Of a stretch of 64,000 nucleotides of DNA, positions 13,201-24,700 are shown in pieces (position 1 is the stretch's first letter; each line of letters starts with the position of its first letter). The DNA is from Acridotheres tristis (taxonomy: Eukaryota > Chordata > Aves > Passeriformes > Sturnidae), in contig CM072885.1 in the NCBI GenBank assembly GCA_037013685.1, positions 63,777,785 to 63,841,784 of the forward strand. The letters are read 5' to 3'. The notes under the pieces were generated by a model. That model had not been told where the DNA came from and ran no database searches. It saw only the letters and a program-made list of their open reading frames with translations. The position numbers were made by a program, and so were the translations under genes.

Positions 13201-15072
13201 AAAAAAAACCACCAAGATGTTTATTTCCCTCCACAAAAAAATCAGGATATTGCTCAGGCACTTACATCTTTGTTTTCAAGAATCTCCTGCTTGGCCTCAG
13301 GTTCAACTTCAACCAGTTCACCTTCCTCTCCCAAGGCACCAAAGTTCGGCCCAGGCACTGGAAGAGGCTCCAAACTCTGAAAGCAAAAAAGAAAACTGCA
13401 TTTAATAGGGTACACGGATTTGCAATTTGTGCCTTTTGTAAATGAGAAAAGCCTATGGTTCTCAACAGTGGGCTCATCAATCCTAAGGGAAAAAAGCAAA
13501 TGAGAACTAAAATGAAAGGAATTACCAGAACACTTGACACCTACTCAGATGCTGAAATTTTTAACAAAAGCTAAATAGCTTCCACCTTTAATGATTTCCG
13601 AAAAATACACTGCATTCTTCCAAAAAGTAGCCTTAGCTTTTAAGACAAGCTTCCTGTGTAAAAAGATGAATTCCCCTTCTTAAAAAAAAATCTAAAAACC
13701 AGGCGGTCACTTCTCTAGTTTGGCTTTTAAGAGGCAGAAGAATATGAATGTCAAACAATAAAATAAAAAGGGTGCTCTCAGAATGTTGGGTTGTTTTGCA
13801 TGTATTTATTTGCTTTTATATTTCAGCATTTCTTTTAGAAGTAACCTTCCAAATAAGGCTCGAGAACCTCAAGATCTGACCACCAGAGCCAAACACTTTA
13901 ATGAAACACAGCATGGCTTTATTTATTATATCTGAAAGAGTCCTAAAATAAGAATTATCAGAATAGCTGCTTTCCCGAATATCAAATTGTTGTTGCATAT
14001 CAAAATCTAGTTAAAAGAAGGCAATACATTCTCCCACTGTCACAATTTTCATGCAGGTGTGAAATACAATATTGTCTAGTAGTTCACACCACAGATGGAC
14101 ACAAACCAGAGAATATAAGCAAAACATCTTGAAACAGAAATTACATTAGTCATGGTATTCATATACTCTAGAGCCTTAACTGGAGGCAGCTGCCTGCAGC
14201 TGTTCTTCAGCCTTAAACTGAACACTTAGACTTCTGTGTTTCTTCTTTAAGCACTGGTATTTGGAGATTTGAGAATCGATTCACAATGATTTCAGGCGTG
14301 TGAAGCCTCTCAGCCCTCTCCAAGCAATGCAACACTCCAGCCTCCAATTCTCACCAGGGGTGCCTCTCTTTGCACTGTGCTTTTTCAGCTGCTTGGGTTG
14401 GGGTTTTGTTTGATTTGGGTCGTTTTTATTCTGTTTCCATTTCCCCAGCCTCATTCTTGCCAGCCCACACCCCTGGGGAGGGCAGCTCTGGGAAAGTCCC
14501 AGGAAAGACCTGAAGAAGACACAGATTTTCTATAGAAATGTTGTACTCAGTAAGAAATGTTTTCTCCCTTGTGAGGGTGCTGAGGTCCTGCACAGGTTGT
14601 CCAGAGCACCTGTGGCTGCCTCATCCCTGGAATTGTCCAAGACCAGGTTGGACGGGGCTCGGAGCAACCTGGGATAGTGAAAGGTGTCCCTGCCCATGGC
14701 AGCGGGGACGTGCGACCACATGACCATACAGGTCGCTTACAAGCCGTCAGTATCTATGATTCTATAAAAACGCCCAGGAATGAGCTGGAAGGGAAGGCGC
14801 CTCCGAGCACAGGCACGGGCTCCGACCCCTCCTCCCTGCCCCGGCCGGACTGTGCCAGAAGCGGCGGGCTCGGAGCGGCTGAGGCGGGACGCAGCCCCGA
14901 TGACAGCCCGGCCGCAGCCGCGCTGTGCCCTGCCCGAAGGTCGCGGCGGGGAGCGCGGGACCGTGCGACCTTCGGGCGGCTCCGGCGCGGGTGTCCGGGT
15001 CCCACCCCGGGCAGGTCCCGCCCCGGCCGATCCCCAGGGCCCAGCGCTCACCCGGGCGTGCACGGTGCCCAT
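1296..15072 (-). CDS. SAMM50: SAMM50, sorting and assembly machinery outer-membrane beta-barrel subunit (complete, 15 coding exons)
   Basis: This is the Omp85/Sam50 family protein of the mitochondrial outer membrane. It is the core of the SAM complex that inserts beta-barrel proteins, and it contacts MICOS. Coding exons in transcript order are 15052-15072, 13266-13376, 12102-12203, 11543-11630, 10872-10978, 8837-8967, 8541-8628, 7930-8058, 7206-7277, 6066-6152, 4697-4767, 4225-4292, 3289-3435, 2078-2219 and 1296-1341 (stop 1296-1298). All joins keep frame and total 469 codons, equal to the human protein. The N-terminal POTRA domain spans roughly residues 45-125 (exons 2-5). The rest is the 16-strand barrel. 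The loop-6 motif reads VRGF at residues 345-348, where human has IRGF, and the C-terminal beta-signal is QFGAGIRFL. There is no cleavable signal. The start is fixed by the peptide MGTVHAR and by a strong Kozak context (GCCGCCATGG). Exon boundaries were hand-derived from AG/GT sites and alignment to the remembered family sequence. Confidence 0.97.
2361..2719 (+). mobile_element. CR1 LINE 3'-end fragment in SAMM50 intron 13
   Basis: The text shows the characteristic avian CR1 3' region: TTATTAGGAAGAAATTGTTC, then the stretch GAGGGTGCTGAGGCCCTGG, then GGCTGGATGGGGCTCTGAGC. It ends in the CR1-type tail TCCTATTCTATGATTT. It is 5'-truncated, as usual for CR1, and antisense to SAMM50. The 5' boundary is approximate. 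Confidence 0.9.
4697..4767 (-). CDS. SAMM50: SAMM50 coding exon 11, with a GC donor
   Basis: This 71-nt exon encodes barrel residues through the motif [16 protein letters not shown] plus two bases of the next arginine codon. Its acceptor is CCCCAAAG. On the minus strand the donor reads ACAG|GCAAGT, an otherwise perfect donor consensus with C in place of T at position +2. Using GC joins AG+G to give Arg, followed by [12 protein letters not shown] in exon 12 (4225-4292). The only nearby GT lies 5 nt further on and would shift the frame. The evidence is therefore direct for a GC-AG intron 11. Confidence 0.9.
11653..11732 (-). mobile_element. Short CR1 3'-end fragment in SAMM50 intron 3
   Basis: The plus strand reads CAGAATCAGAGGATATTTGG then GTTGGAAGGAGCTTTCAAGA, the reverse complement of a CR1 tail. 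It is about 80 bp and inserted in the same orientation as SAMM50. Confidence 0.8.
12880..13078 (+). mobile_element. CR1 3'-end fragment in SAMM50 intron 2
   Basis: The segment starts with AGAACAGGCTGCCCAGGGCA, a CR1 landmark, and ends with TTTTCCAACCTAAACAATTC then TGTGATTCTAC. It is diverged and contains a local repeat of the 'agactctgtgggttaa / agattctgtgatct' type. It is antisense to SAMM50. Confidence 0.85.
14530..14767 (+). mobile_element. CR1 3'-end fragment in SAMM50 intron 1
   Basis: The sequence contains GTGAGGGTGCTGAGGTCCTG, TTGGACGGGGCTCGGAGCAA and a terminal ATCTATGATTCTATAAAA tail, all typical of CR1. It abuts the SAMM50 CpG island and is antisense to the gene. Confidence 0.88.
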
Positions 15073-15235
15073 GGCGGCGACTGTGGCGCGGGCGCGGCCT
15101 CGTCGGCTCCGGCGGGCTCCGGGCGCTCAGGGCCTCAGCGTGGGGGCGGCCATGACAGGCGGCCCCGCCCGGCGCCCATTGGCCCGGGAGGCGGAAGGGG
15201 AGGGGCCAGGGGAGAGCTTCCGGTGGGCAGCGGAC
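14790..15235. promoter_or_regulatory. SAMM50: SAMM50 promoter CpG island
   Basis: This is CpG-dense sequence surrounding SAMM50 exon 1. Upstream of the ATG (minus strand) there is an NRF-1-like GCGCGGGCGC at 15086-15095, a CCAAT box at 15178-15182 and ETS/GABP-type CCGGAAG at 15217-15223. These are common elements of nuclear genes for mitochondrial proteins. No TATA box is visible. The elements are seen in the sequence; their use is inferred. Confidence 0.75.
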
Positions 15236-15577
15236 ACCCGGAACCCGGGAGAGTCGCCCTAAAGCCGGGAGAGTCAGCGTGAACCCGGGGGATTCATCCC
15301 AAACCCGGGAGAGTCAGCGTGAACCCGGGGGATTCATCCCAAACCCGGGGGATTCATCCCAAACCCGGGAGAGTCAGAGTGAACCCGGGGGATTCATCCC
15401 AAACCCGGGAGAGTCAGCCTAAACCGGGGGGATTCACCCCAAACCCGAGGGAGTCAGCCCAGACCCAGGAGATTCACCCCAAACCCGGGAGATTCACCCT
15501 AAACACGAGTCAGCCCAAACACAGGAGATTCACCCCAAACCTGAGAGAGTCACCCCAAACCCGGGAGAGTCACCGTG
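15236..15577. repeat. 20-bp minisatellite upstream of SAMM50 (block A)
   Basis: About 17 copies of a 20-bp unit are present. They alternate between an AACCCGGGAGAGTCAGCGTG type and an AACCCGGGGGATTCATCCCA type, which gives a 40-bp higher-order period in part of the array. It begins about 160 bp upstream of the SAMM50 start codon and degenerates toward its right end, where an LTR interrupts it. Confidence 0.95.
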
Positions 15578-15584
15578 AGAGGAA

Positions 15585-16064
15585 TGTTGAATTTGTCTTT
15601 ATAAATGAGCTGTGGATCTGCTCGTCTAGCACTGAGAGATAAAAGAAACAATAGGATGGATTCCACTGATTGATGAATGGAAAAAGTTATTTGCCTTTAC
15701 AAACAAACTGTAGGGCTGCTGATAAATGAAATTGGATATCGAAAGATGAAAGAAGCAACGGAGGGAAAACTATGAATTCTATAAGAATTAAATATTAAAA
15801 GGGAGGGTTATACATCAGAGGGGAATTTCAGGTATCAGGCGTTCCGGGAAGTCTGTGCCTCTCAAGTACCTCAGCCCATGGGGAAAGAGAGAGGGAAGTG
15901 CGGCCGGAAAATAGGATAAAAAGGAGGCTGCGTCCTCCAAAAATTTGAGAGATCCCAGGGGAATGTCCCATGGCCTCTCCCTTTATTCGAATAAAGCAAA
16001 AAGGACTCCTCTGTCTCCTTTTTGGACATAAACCTCTGGTGTTTGTGGATTAATTTTCCTGACA
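15585..16064 (+). mobile_element. Solo LTR of an avian endogenous retrovirus (ERVK-like)
   Basis: This element of about 480 bp begins TGTTGAATTTG and ends TCCTGACA (TG...CA). It contains a TATA-like GGATAAAAAGG near 15914 and a poly(A) signal AATAAA at 15990-15995, followed by a U5-like segment. The flanks are AGAGGAA (15578-15584) and AGCGGAA (16065-16071), a 6-of-7 match that may be a diverged target-site duplication. No internal retroviral genes accompany it. The family assignment is by general resemblance only. Confidence 0.75.
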
Positions 16065-16262
16065 AGCGGAAACCAGGGGGATTTACCCCAAACCCTGGGG
16101 ATTCACCCCAAACCCGGGGGAGTCAGCCCAAATCCATGCGTTTGTCTCACCCCCAACCCACAGGATTCACCCCAAATCCCTGTGTTTGTCTCACCTTTAA
16201 CCCATGGATTCACCCCGAACTCACGCGTTTGTTTCACCCCAAACCCAGGGAATCAGATTAAG
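16065..16262. repeat. 20-bp minisatellite upstream of SAMM50 (block B)
   Basis: More units of the same array (CCCCAAACCC plus GGGATTCA or GGGAGTCAGC) resume directly after the LTR. They degrade into a variant with GTTTGTCTCACC segments. The shared unit with block A shows that the LTR inserted into a pre-existing array. Confidence 0.88.
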
Positions 16263-16279
16263 CACCCGCAATTGAAAGC

Positions 16280-16600
16280 TCATGTTGTAAATTGCTTAAA
16301 ATTCATGGTATTGTGATTATTATTACTAGTATTACTACTATTATGTTACATTCAATTTTCTCTAGATATTTCTATATTTCATTTTTTATAGAGTATAGAT
16401 TTATATATTAAATTATACTAGAGATTTATAGGTCATATAGTTATATATTAGTTATGCTTTACATTACTGATACAGTTTATATGTTTTCAAATATCTCTAT
16501 TAAAGATAAATATTTTAGTGTATCTTCTATTATTCATAGAACAAATTATTTAATGGGTTATTATTCATATTTAGTTATCTGCTAAGTTAGTTTTAGCTCA
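16280..16600. repeat. AT-rich low-complexity segment
   Basis: Strongly AT-rich sequence with many TATAT and TTATTA words (for example TTATTATTACTAGTATTACT). No coding content or recognisable element was seen. It separates the minisatellite from the presumed PNPLA3 3'UTR. Confidence 0.6.
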
Positions 16601-16650
16601 GAAACAATGCACCCTTCGTTTTCTCCCTTCAGACCCAACTTTCTCTGGGT

Positions 16651-16656
16651 TTTATT
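16651..16656 (-). terminator. PNPLA3: Candidate PNPLA3 poly(A) signal AATAAA
   Basis: This is the first canonical AATAAA found on the minus strand past the PNPLA3 stop; it would imply a 3'UTR of about 2.1 kb. Earlier ATTAAA variants exist (near 18729 and 17139). Actual usage cannot be decided from sequence alone. Confidence 0.3.
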
Positions 16657-16659
16657 TGT

Positions 16660-18781
16660 TTAAATGCAACAAGGTATTTGTAAAGTAACTGCATAAGACA
16701 AAAAAATCCCATCAAAACCGAAATAAAAACCTAAAAAAAGACAAAAACCCCATAAAACTTTAAATTGAGGTGACATTCAAGTCCAGCTGGAGTATGAACA
16801 AGCATCTCCCAAACTTCAGAGTAGTACTTTAAAAAAAAAAAACCTCAGAACCATCAATGATATCAACACATTCTGATTTAACTTGCACTAGGGTGAACTG
16901 CACTCAAGAAAGCTCAGAGACCACGGTAACAGAAGAGATTGTGTTTTTAATTTGAAAACAAAACAAAACAAAAAAGAGTAAATGGGAGCTTGTGCCCAAC
17001 AGAAAAAGTGGTTAAAGTTGATTTAAATGTACTTAACACAAGTATTCCAAAGTCCAGAAGCAGAACTTGGCATTCCTGCTTCATTTCTAACACAAACTGG
17101 TAAACTAATGAATGAAGACAATTTAAAACAGATCTCGTATATTTTAATTGTAGTTAAGAGTAACAATTCCAAGGTTTTTTTGCAAGTCTGATGATATATA
17201 CACCCAAGAAATGAACAGAAGAGTAAAGTAGCACCAGCTTTGTGAGTACAGAAATAGAGAGCTCAGCACTTCCTCCCCAACCTAAAATCCATTTGAATAT
17301 TGTAAAATGCAGCACTCCAAGATTAGGGAAATCACAACTGAGAGACTGTTTGAAAGGCAGGCCCAATTCAAGTGCTGCATTTTGCCCAAATCTCACACTC
17401 CCATGTCCCAGCTCCTGAGCATCCCAATCCAACCCCTTTCCCTGGACAAGAGGCCCTGAAGCAGCTCTTCCCTGGGAATTCCCACAGAATTCCCTCTCTT
17501 GAATAAGAAGCTTCCCAAGGTCACATGCTCCACCCAAACACATGAGCAAATCAACTTTAAAGTCATTATTGTTTCTTTCTACTTAAAAATTGTACAAGAC
17601 CTCATAAACCACTAGAACAGTAAATAATCCTAAAATCACTTTCTTTCCCAGATGCCCTCATGCACTAAAACATTGTCTTTGTTAAAATCATGCAGAACCT
17701 TTGTAGTGGAAATGGTTTAAGCTGCCAGCTCTCAATAGAGGTATGATTTGGCTAAATTTTCAATCTATTATTTGAGACCTCTGCAGACCTCCCTGAATAT
17801 TGATACTTCTACCAAGCCTTACATCTTCCTTTAGCAACAGGGAACTGACAGAAGGAAAGAAAAATCTCAGAAACTAGAGGGGAAAAAAATAAAAAATGAT
17901 CGGGCAACAATTACAGAGACAACCTAAACATCATTCACCACTTGCTATACACTGATTTTTGTTAACATCTTCTGTAAAGTTTAACATCTTCTTCACATAC
18001 TGTTTGCTACTAACCACAGACACTATTTTACCTACTTTTCAATACTTGATCAAGTATTAAGTTGATTTATATTAAGTTCCAAAAAACAAGTTCTCTGAAA
18101 TCGCTGAAACTGTACTTGTTTACATTTCAGGGGAGGTGCCCCATTTCTCACATCATTTTCACCTGAAGTATTTCAAGAGGAAAGAGACACAGAGGAAAGG
18201 TAATAGGAATTGCAGAATACATACAACAACCTCGAATAATACTGTTCCTACAGTATCTTGTCCAGACAACATTCCATAAACACAACACTATGTTTAAATA
18301 TAAGGCAAACGGACACAGGAGGCCACTAAGAAACTCACTTGTGTATTCCTCTTAAGGGAGTAAAAGTCCAATTTCATTTAAGTGCTACAAAAGTAATCCT
18401 AACACATAATATTGCTAAGAAACACATTTTTAAAAATGTTCTCTTATCGATGCTTGTTTGCCTAACAATCTGTTTACAGAATTTGTATTTTTTATGCTGA
18501 AAGCAATTTTTAAAAAGATTTCTTTCCAGAGAGACACTGTTTAACTACAAGCCTTAGTACAGTTGATTGAGCTGGTGCTTCGACAGAGCTATAATCTGTT
18601 ACTTAGTATAGCAGCCACTGTTTTTATAATCCTTAAAACAGTAAAATTCCCAAGGCAGATTTGTCAGGAAGCTGTAAACAAGTAATTTCCCAAGACTTAT
18701 TGGCAACAAAATGACTCCTAGCCTAAGTTTTAATTTTTTCTGCCAAATTTCAGTTTTTGTAAGTGTAGAATGACTTCCCAA
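16660..18781 (-). other. Presumed PNPLA3 3'UTR and 3' flank
   Basis: No coding exon or clear interspersed repeat was recognised between the PNPLA3 stop and the AT-rich segment. If the distal AATAAA is used, most of this is 3'UTR. Confidence 0.35.
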
Positions 18782-21700
18782 TTAATACTCTGGAGCAGTT
18801 TGGAAACTTGTCTCTGAGGAAGAGTCAACATCTATTTCCAACGCAGACTCATCAGGGTTTGGGAGGAAATTAGGATAGGACTTTAAGTCTGAGTGCTCCT
18901 GGATATCAGCAGGATCATTTTTTATAGCTGAGTGCATGAAACATGAAGATTCCCAGAGCCAGCTCTCAATGTGTGCAGCAGAGTGAGGCATTTTGAGGTG
19001 GCAGTATGAAGAGTGAAATTCTACAGTAGATGGGACAGTTTGACATTTTCTTAGTGATGTATAATCATCTTTCCTGTTTAAAGAGAAGAAAGGAAAAAAG
19101 GAGATTATTAGTGTTTCAGTGGCATTTTTGTCATGTTTACAAATAGCAAATACAGTTGTTCACCTTCCTGAAGGTCATCTCTGCATTCCACTTTAATATC
19201 AGCTTGTTATCGCCAACCTGAACAACTGGAACAGAACTTGTCTACAGTCTAAACCAGCACCTGAATCACCAGGTTAGCCTTTTCCAATCTGAGAAACAGG
19301 AAACTGAAGTTTTATCCAAGAACAGCTATTTTTTAATAAGTTTTCTCTTTTCTCTTGCAGTCCTTTTGCTGAAATAAAACCAAACTCAAACAACAAAAAC
19401 CCAACAAAAAGACAACATGCCACAATCCCTCTCACAAACAAAAATACCTCAGCTTGCCATACGAAGACACTTCAATACTGCTTGAGCTGCTTTTCCACAA
19501 GAAGAAAAACAGTGTTTGTGTTTAATCGTGATGCAATGACTTAAGAACTCCTCTTAGAAGTTATTTCTGAGACAAACTTGTGATTGTGTGTCTTCCCAAA
19601 GCCTGTCTCAAATGAAGAGACTCAGAATTGGTAAGTCTGGAGTATGAGAAACTGCCAAATAAGGGTAAGAGTGGGAAGGTGACAATCCCCAAATTTATTG
19701 TGGAAAGTAATCAGAAATATTAAGAAAAGAACTAAAGGACACTGGATTACATGTGCCATCAAGTAACTGAGTAGAGGACAGTAGGATGAATAGCAAATAT
19801 ACACCAAGAACTACATTTTTGCTCACAGAGATGCCTCCAAGCCAACTACTGTTATTCAAGAAAAGGCTTTAACTGATTTCAAAACGAGAATTTCTAAAAG
19901 TGCATCATTTGCATGCAGCATCACTTCACCTGGCTGCACAGAACAGCTTGCTTTTAGCCTGGGCATAAACTGTGGCAGCAATCCGAAAAAGCTGCTCCTG
20001 CATCCATCGAATGTCAGCAGGCATGTCAGGAAACCAGTTCACCAACCTGCAGGCAAAACCAAAACACAGCTTTTGTAAGCAGGGGATTTAATCAGAGTTA
20101 TATTTAGGCACCCTGTCACACATTCAAAACAGTTTTTTTCTCCCCAAATCAACCCCCCTAACCAAGGTGTCCATTTCTTCCCAACCTCCCTGAATTCCCA
20201 TCTACCCCTCTCTTGTCTCTTCCACAAGCTAAGAAAAGGGGCAGCACAAATCGCTGCATCTCTGAGTGGCTGACCAGTGTGTGCATTCCACACCCTGCAC
20301 AGGAATCCTGCAAAATAGTCCTGTCTCCAAGACCTTTGTGGTAGGAACTTTCTGCTCAGTTTAAAGCAAGCTGGAAGAGGAAGGAAGAACAAAAGAAAAG
20401 CACAATGGAAGAACAAAGAGAAAGCAAAACCAGAACAATGTCCCAAATGTACTTTTTTTTTTCCTTATGATACCCTTGAGAGGAGTCAGCTACATCAGAG
20501 TAGGACAAGTTGGAAAACCCTACAGAGAAATCTGGGGAAACTTGCTGCCTCCCCATCCACCAAAAATGGCACAAAAGTGCCACATTCAGTGGTACAGAAA
20601 CAAAATCTTTCACTGGAATTCTATGGTTTAATAATAATATGGTTTGATTACCAGAATTGATTTTTCAAGATTTTCTAAAGACAGTCATGACATCTGCTGC
20701 TCAAGGACTGGAATTCCCTTAAGCAACCACAAAGCTTAGGATTCATGGTGCATTCATTGAGCATAACTTCTCCTTGACAAGAATTGAAACTTATCAAATA
20801 AAGCCCTGCTTCAAGAGCACAACTTTCAATCAACACAAACAAACTGGTAAGAGAATTTATATGGTGAGTAAACAGTGAATTTCACTCCTGGCTTCAGAAA
20901 GAAGCACAAGAAGGATGTGGATAGAGTTCAGATACCCCTGCAGAATATAGTAATGAACAATGTACTCCTGGAAAGCACAACTAAGGGTGCTTCTTTTGAG
21001 CAATTATAAGGTAACTATTAGTAATATGAATGTTTTATATAGGCATTGCTTATTTATCCAAAGCCTTGGATGCATCACATAGAAATAATGGGTCTTTTGA
21101 CAGTTACCCCTTGAATTATAGAGTCCCAGAATGCCTCCCACACTGAATAATCTCTCAATGAGTACATTTCCAAAATGATGGTAGTGCTAAAAGAGTTCTT
21201 GACAAGTTCCTTACCGTAAAGCAACCGAGTAAGCAGACTCCACTGGGAGTGTGTATGGCAGCATCAGGTAGGATATCACCCTCATGGGGAAGAGTTTAGA
21301 GAACTGAGCATAGAATCCATTCTGTTCTTTACAAGCTTCCTGCAGTGCTTAAGAAGAATTATTAGGGAAAAGATGTTACACTATCTGAAAGCAGTTTCAG
21401 TAATTTTCTCAAGAGTTTTGTAATATCCAGTGAACATTATCAAGTCACTGAATAAGGCTCAGTTAGAAAATGAAAGAATTAATATCTGGGCACTCTTACC
21501 ATAAACTTTCTCTATGATATTTTAAAATATAGGAACACAGACTCATGCCACAGGGACAAAACACATTATCCAAAATTTCTAAGCAATAGATCTAAGAATT
21601 AATGTAAAAAAATAAATAAATAAAAAAATCCAAATTAGCCACTCAGAGTTATAGGAAACAGCCTGAAGCATGCACCTTTACGAAGTCTGGGAGGGAGACT

Positions 21701-24700
21701 CTCAAATATGCTCTTCTCCAAAGGCCATGGATTTTGCTTTAGCTGGTCATTTAAGCTGGTCATTTTCAAAGCTTCTACTCTGTTATTTTCTGTCAATTTT
21801 CTTTTCTTCACATGGTCAATGTGTTGCTGTGCAGCCTCATGAGGGTTTCTTTTTGTGAAGGACAAGTGGATATAAATGGAGTCATTTAGAATACCTGAAA
21901 GAGTCAAGAGCTTTCACTTAGGTTTGATCCACAGGTCTCCTGAGTATCTGTACAGCACCTGAGGTCTGAACAAAGACCTGTCCTGAGGGAACATCATCAT
22001 CATCTACCCCATGAGAATTCTCAATTGCACCTGGATCTTAGGATCCCACAAATGTTTAATCACAGTCATGGCTCTTCTGAAGGTTTAGGTCTTACTTTAA
22101 AACAGGTTCTAAAGAAAAGGAAAAAAGTGAACAATTAAGTGAAACTGCCCTGGAAACATACAGTCATTTACCAAAGTTGTTTTCCTGCAAGAAAGCAAAG
22201 GATTTAGAGGAGAGGAGGAAAACTGATTTAACATGCATTTGGAAAAAAAATCTAAATATTCATCAGATATATGGGAAATTTGACATGGCAGGTGTCACAT
22301 GAGTACTTTGAGGTGTTGCTACAACAGGATTCAAGAGGAAACCAACAGGTTACAATATTTTTTAATCCAAAGTACAGATCTAAATCAACATGGATTACAT
22401 TGCAAAACTGGTGCCAATTAAGAAATAGCACTGATAACTACCTTAGAAACAAGCACTAGATCATGAGTACAAAGAGAAAAACACAAGAAGTGTATTTACA
22501 CTAGGTTTCTAGAAAATCATTATAAAATTACATATGGAAAAAAACTACCAAATTTGACTAGAATCTATACCTGCATACAAGAGAACCTATATCTTACTTG
22601 CAAGTACTAGTGAAAGACAAATGTCAAAAGAATATACAGTGAATTTAGCAAAGGAAAATATTCAAAGTGTCATAGATGGAGGGAGGAATTAATTCCTACA
22701 GCTGAAATAACTTAATAAGAAAGGTGATGCATAATGAATGACCTTGAAAGGTTATAATTATCATTGATTAAGCTTGATGCAAAACAACCCTGTGACAGAA
22801 TAAAAACAAAGTTGATCAGAGGATTAGCAGTGTGAAAAGGAGGACAATAGTGCAATACAGAGAGGACATGAGGCAGAGAGACCAAGGAAGAACTGCAAGG
22901 AATGTCAGATATCAGTGTCAGATGGAAACTTGCACACAGAGTGGATGCAGGACAGCAACAGAACCCAGCTCAGCACAGACGACCACAAACCAGAGGCTCT
23001 TTGTAGAGCTTGTGCTTTTTAATCACCTAGTAAAAGCTATAAAGCAAGACTCTCTCATTAAAAAATAATAATAATACATAATAATAATAACATTACAGGA
23101 AAATCAAGCTCTTAAGCAGAACTGTGAGGTTCTTCAGTGAATTGTTTCAAAACAACTTGAATATTCAGTAACCAGGCATCAGCAGAGTACATCCAATGAC
23201 TGCATTACATCCTGCAGCTGGTACTATCTGTAATAGTGCAAAAGTCCCATTTCCATTCCCATTTCTCTGATCTCAGCCAGTACCAATTTGCTTCTGCATC
23301 CAAAGGCTACAGGGCCTAGACACATTTAACACATTATTAACTTCAACCTAGTATCAAGTTACTGTTTTCAACTTGTTTGTCTCAAAGCTTGCAGAGAAAT
23401 AATATTTATCAATATAAAACATGTTATTAGAATTCTTGGAGTAGAGTAGCAGAACTTGTAATTCTTCTTCCTAAACCTACCTGGGTGTCAACAACTGCTC
23501 CACTATCAGCTGTCATCTTCTAAAGCCTTATCTCACATAGGGTTTGTCTGTGACTGAGTTTTTATTGTTATTAGCCAGCTCCCACTTCTGGACTACCAGA
23601 AAATCACTTGGATGACAGCAGAGTGGAGGGAATAGAAGGTTTCAGAGGAGTGGGAAGCAGTAGCCTATTCCCATCCTGCACAATTAGGACCAAGTCCAGT
23701 TATAGTATCATTTGTCTAGAACTGGAATTCTTTGGAAATTTCACTTAACATTTACTTCACACAGATTTGACAGAACTCCAAAAGTTCAATTCTTGTGTAG
23801 CACAGTTCACCTCAGGAAAACTGTAACTATGGCATTTCTACAAGGATGAAATTATCATGATCCCTCCAAAACTCTCTAAGACCAACCCCCTTCTTAGCTA
23901 CACACAACTCTCTCACCCTTTTTGTTTGTTTTGATCTGGGGCTTTTTTGTTTGTTTTTTAAACTCAGGTTAAGACCATATAATCAATAATTATCTGAAAG
24001 TTTAACATACCATTCTCCTTCAAGAATTTAAGAGCATCCAAATATCCCTGCTCACAGATCTCTCCAAGTACCTGCAAATATAGAGTAAATGAGTCAATCA
24101 AATAAAAAGGAGTTTCAGCTTCAGATCAACAGTTTGCAGAATGAAAAGCCACTTTCATCTACCTTCCAGCTCTTGCAAGAAAAAAATCACCTTAACAATT
24201 GCTGGAATATAACAGATTCAGGTTAATATGCCTACTGTGATGATGAATACATGATCATGTACATTAACTTATCTTTCAGCTAATGCACTGAATGATGGCA
24301 TTCAAAGAGTTGGAAGACTTCCCTCTTGTTTCCTTGTTTAGCCCTTCAGAAGCTGCTAGCAGCAATGAAACAGGGTGTTTGGAGTGTGCCAATTCCCTTC
24401 CTTCCCTCCCAATGCTTCTCACTTCCCAAAGCTTTGAAAAATTAGCTGTGCAATTCTGATGCTCAGGCTCAGACTTATCTTCCCTATGAAAGTATCTTTT
24501 ACTAGATGCAATACCAGCTCACCTACACAGGGATACTGGTAAAAAAATAATAAATTAAAAATTTGTCTTGAAGTGGTCAAAAAGCTCAGTTAAAATATTT
24601 CTGCAGCAGTCAGAAAAATTGCTTCTTTGCTGTACTATATCCCAAGCCATCTGAATAGGTCTGGTTTTACTTTTTAATTTTTCCAACTTCCACAACAGCA

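Noticed and set aside
14677..15282. 201-codon plus-strand frame over the SAMM50 CpG island
   Set aside because: Pro/Gly/Arg/Ala-rich, overlaps the real SAMM50 exon 1 on the other strand, and has no recognisable family; a GC artefact.
15319..15642. Plus-strand frame with repeated Asn-Pro-Gly-Asp-Ser
   Set aside because: It is the 20-bp minisatellite translated.
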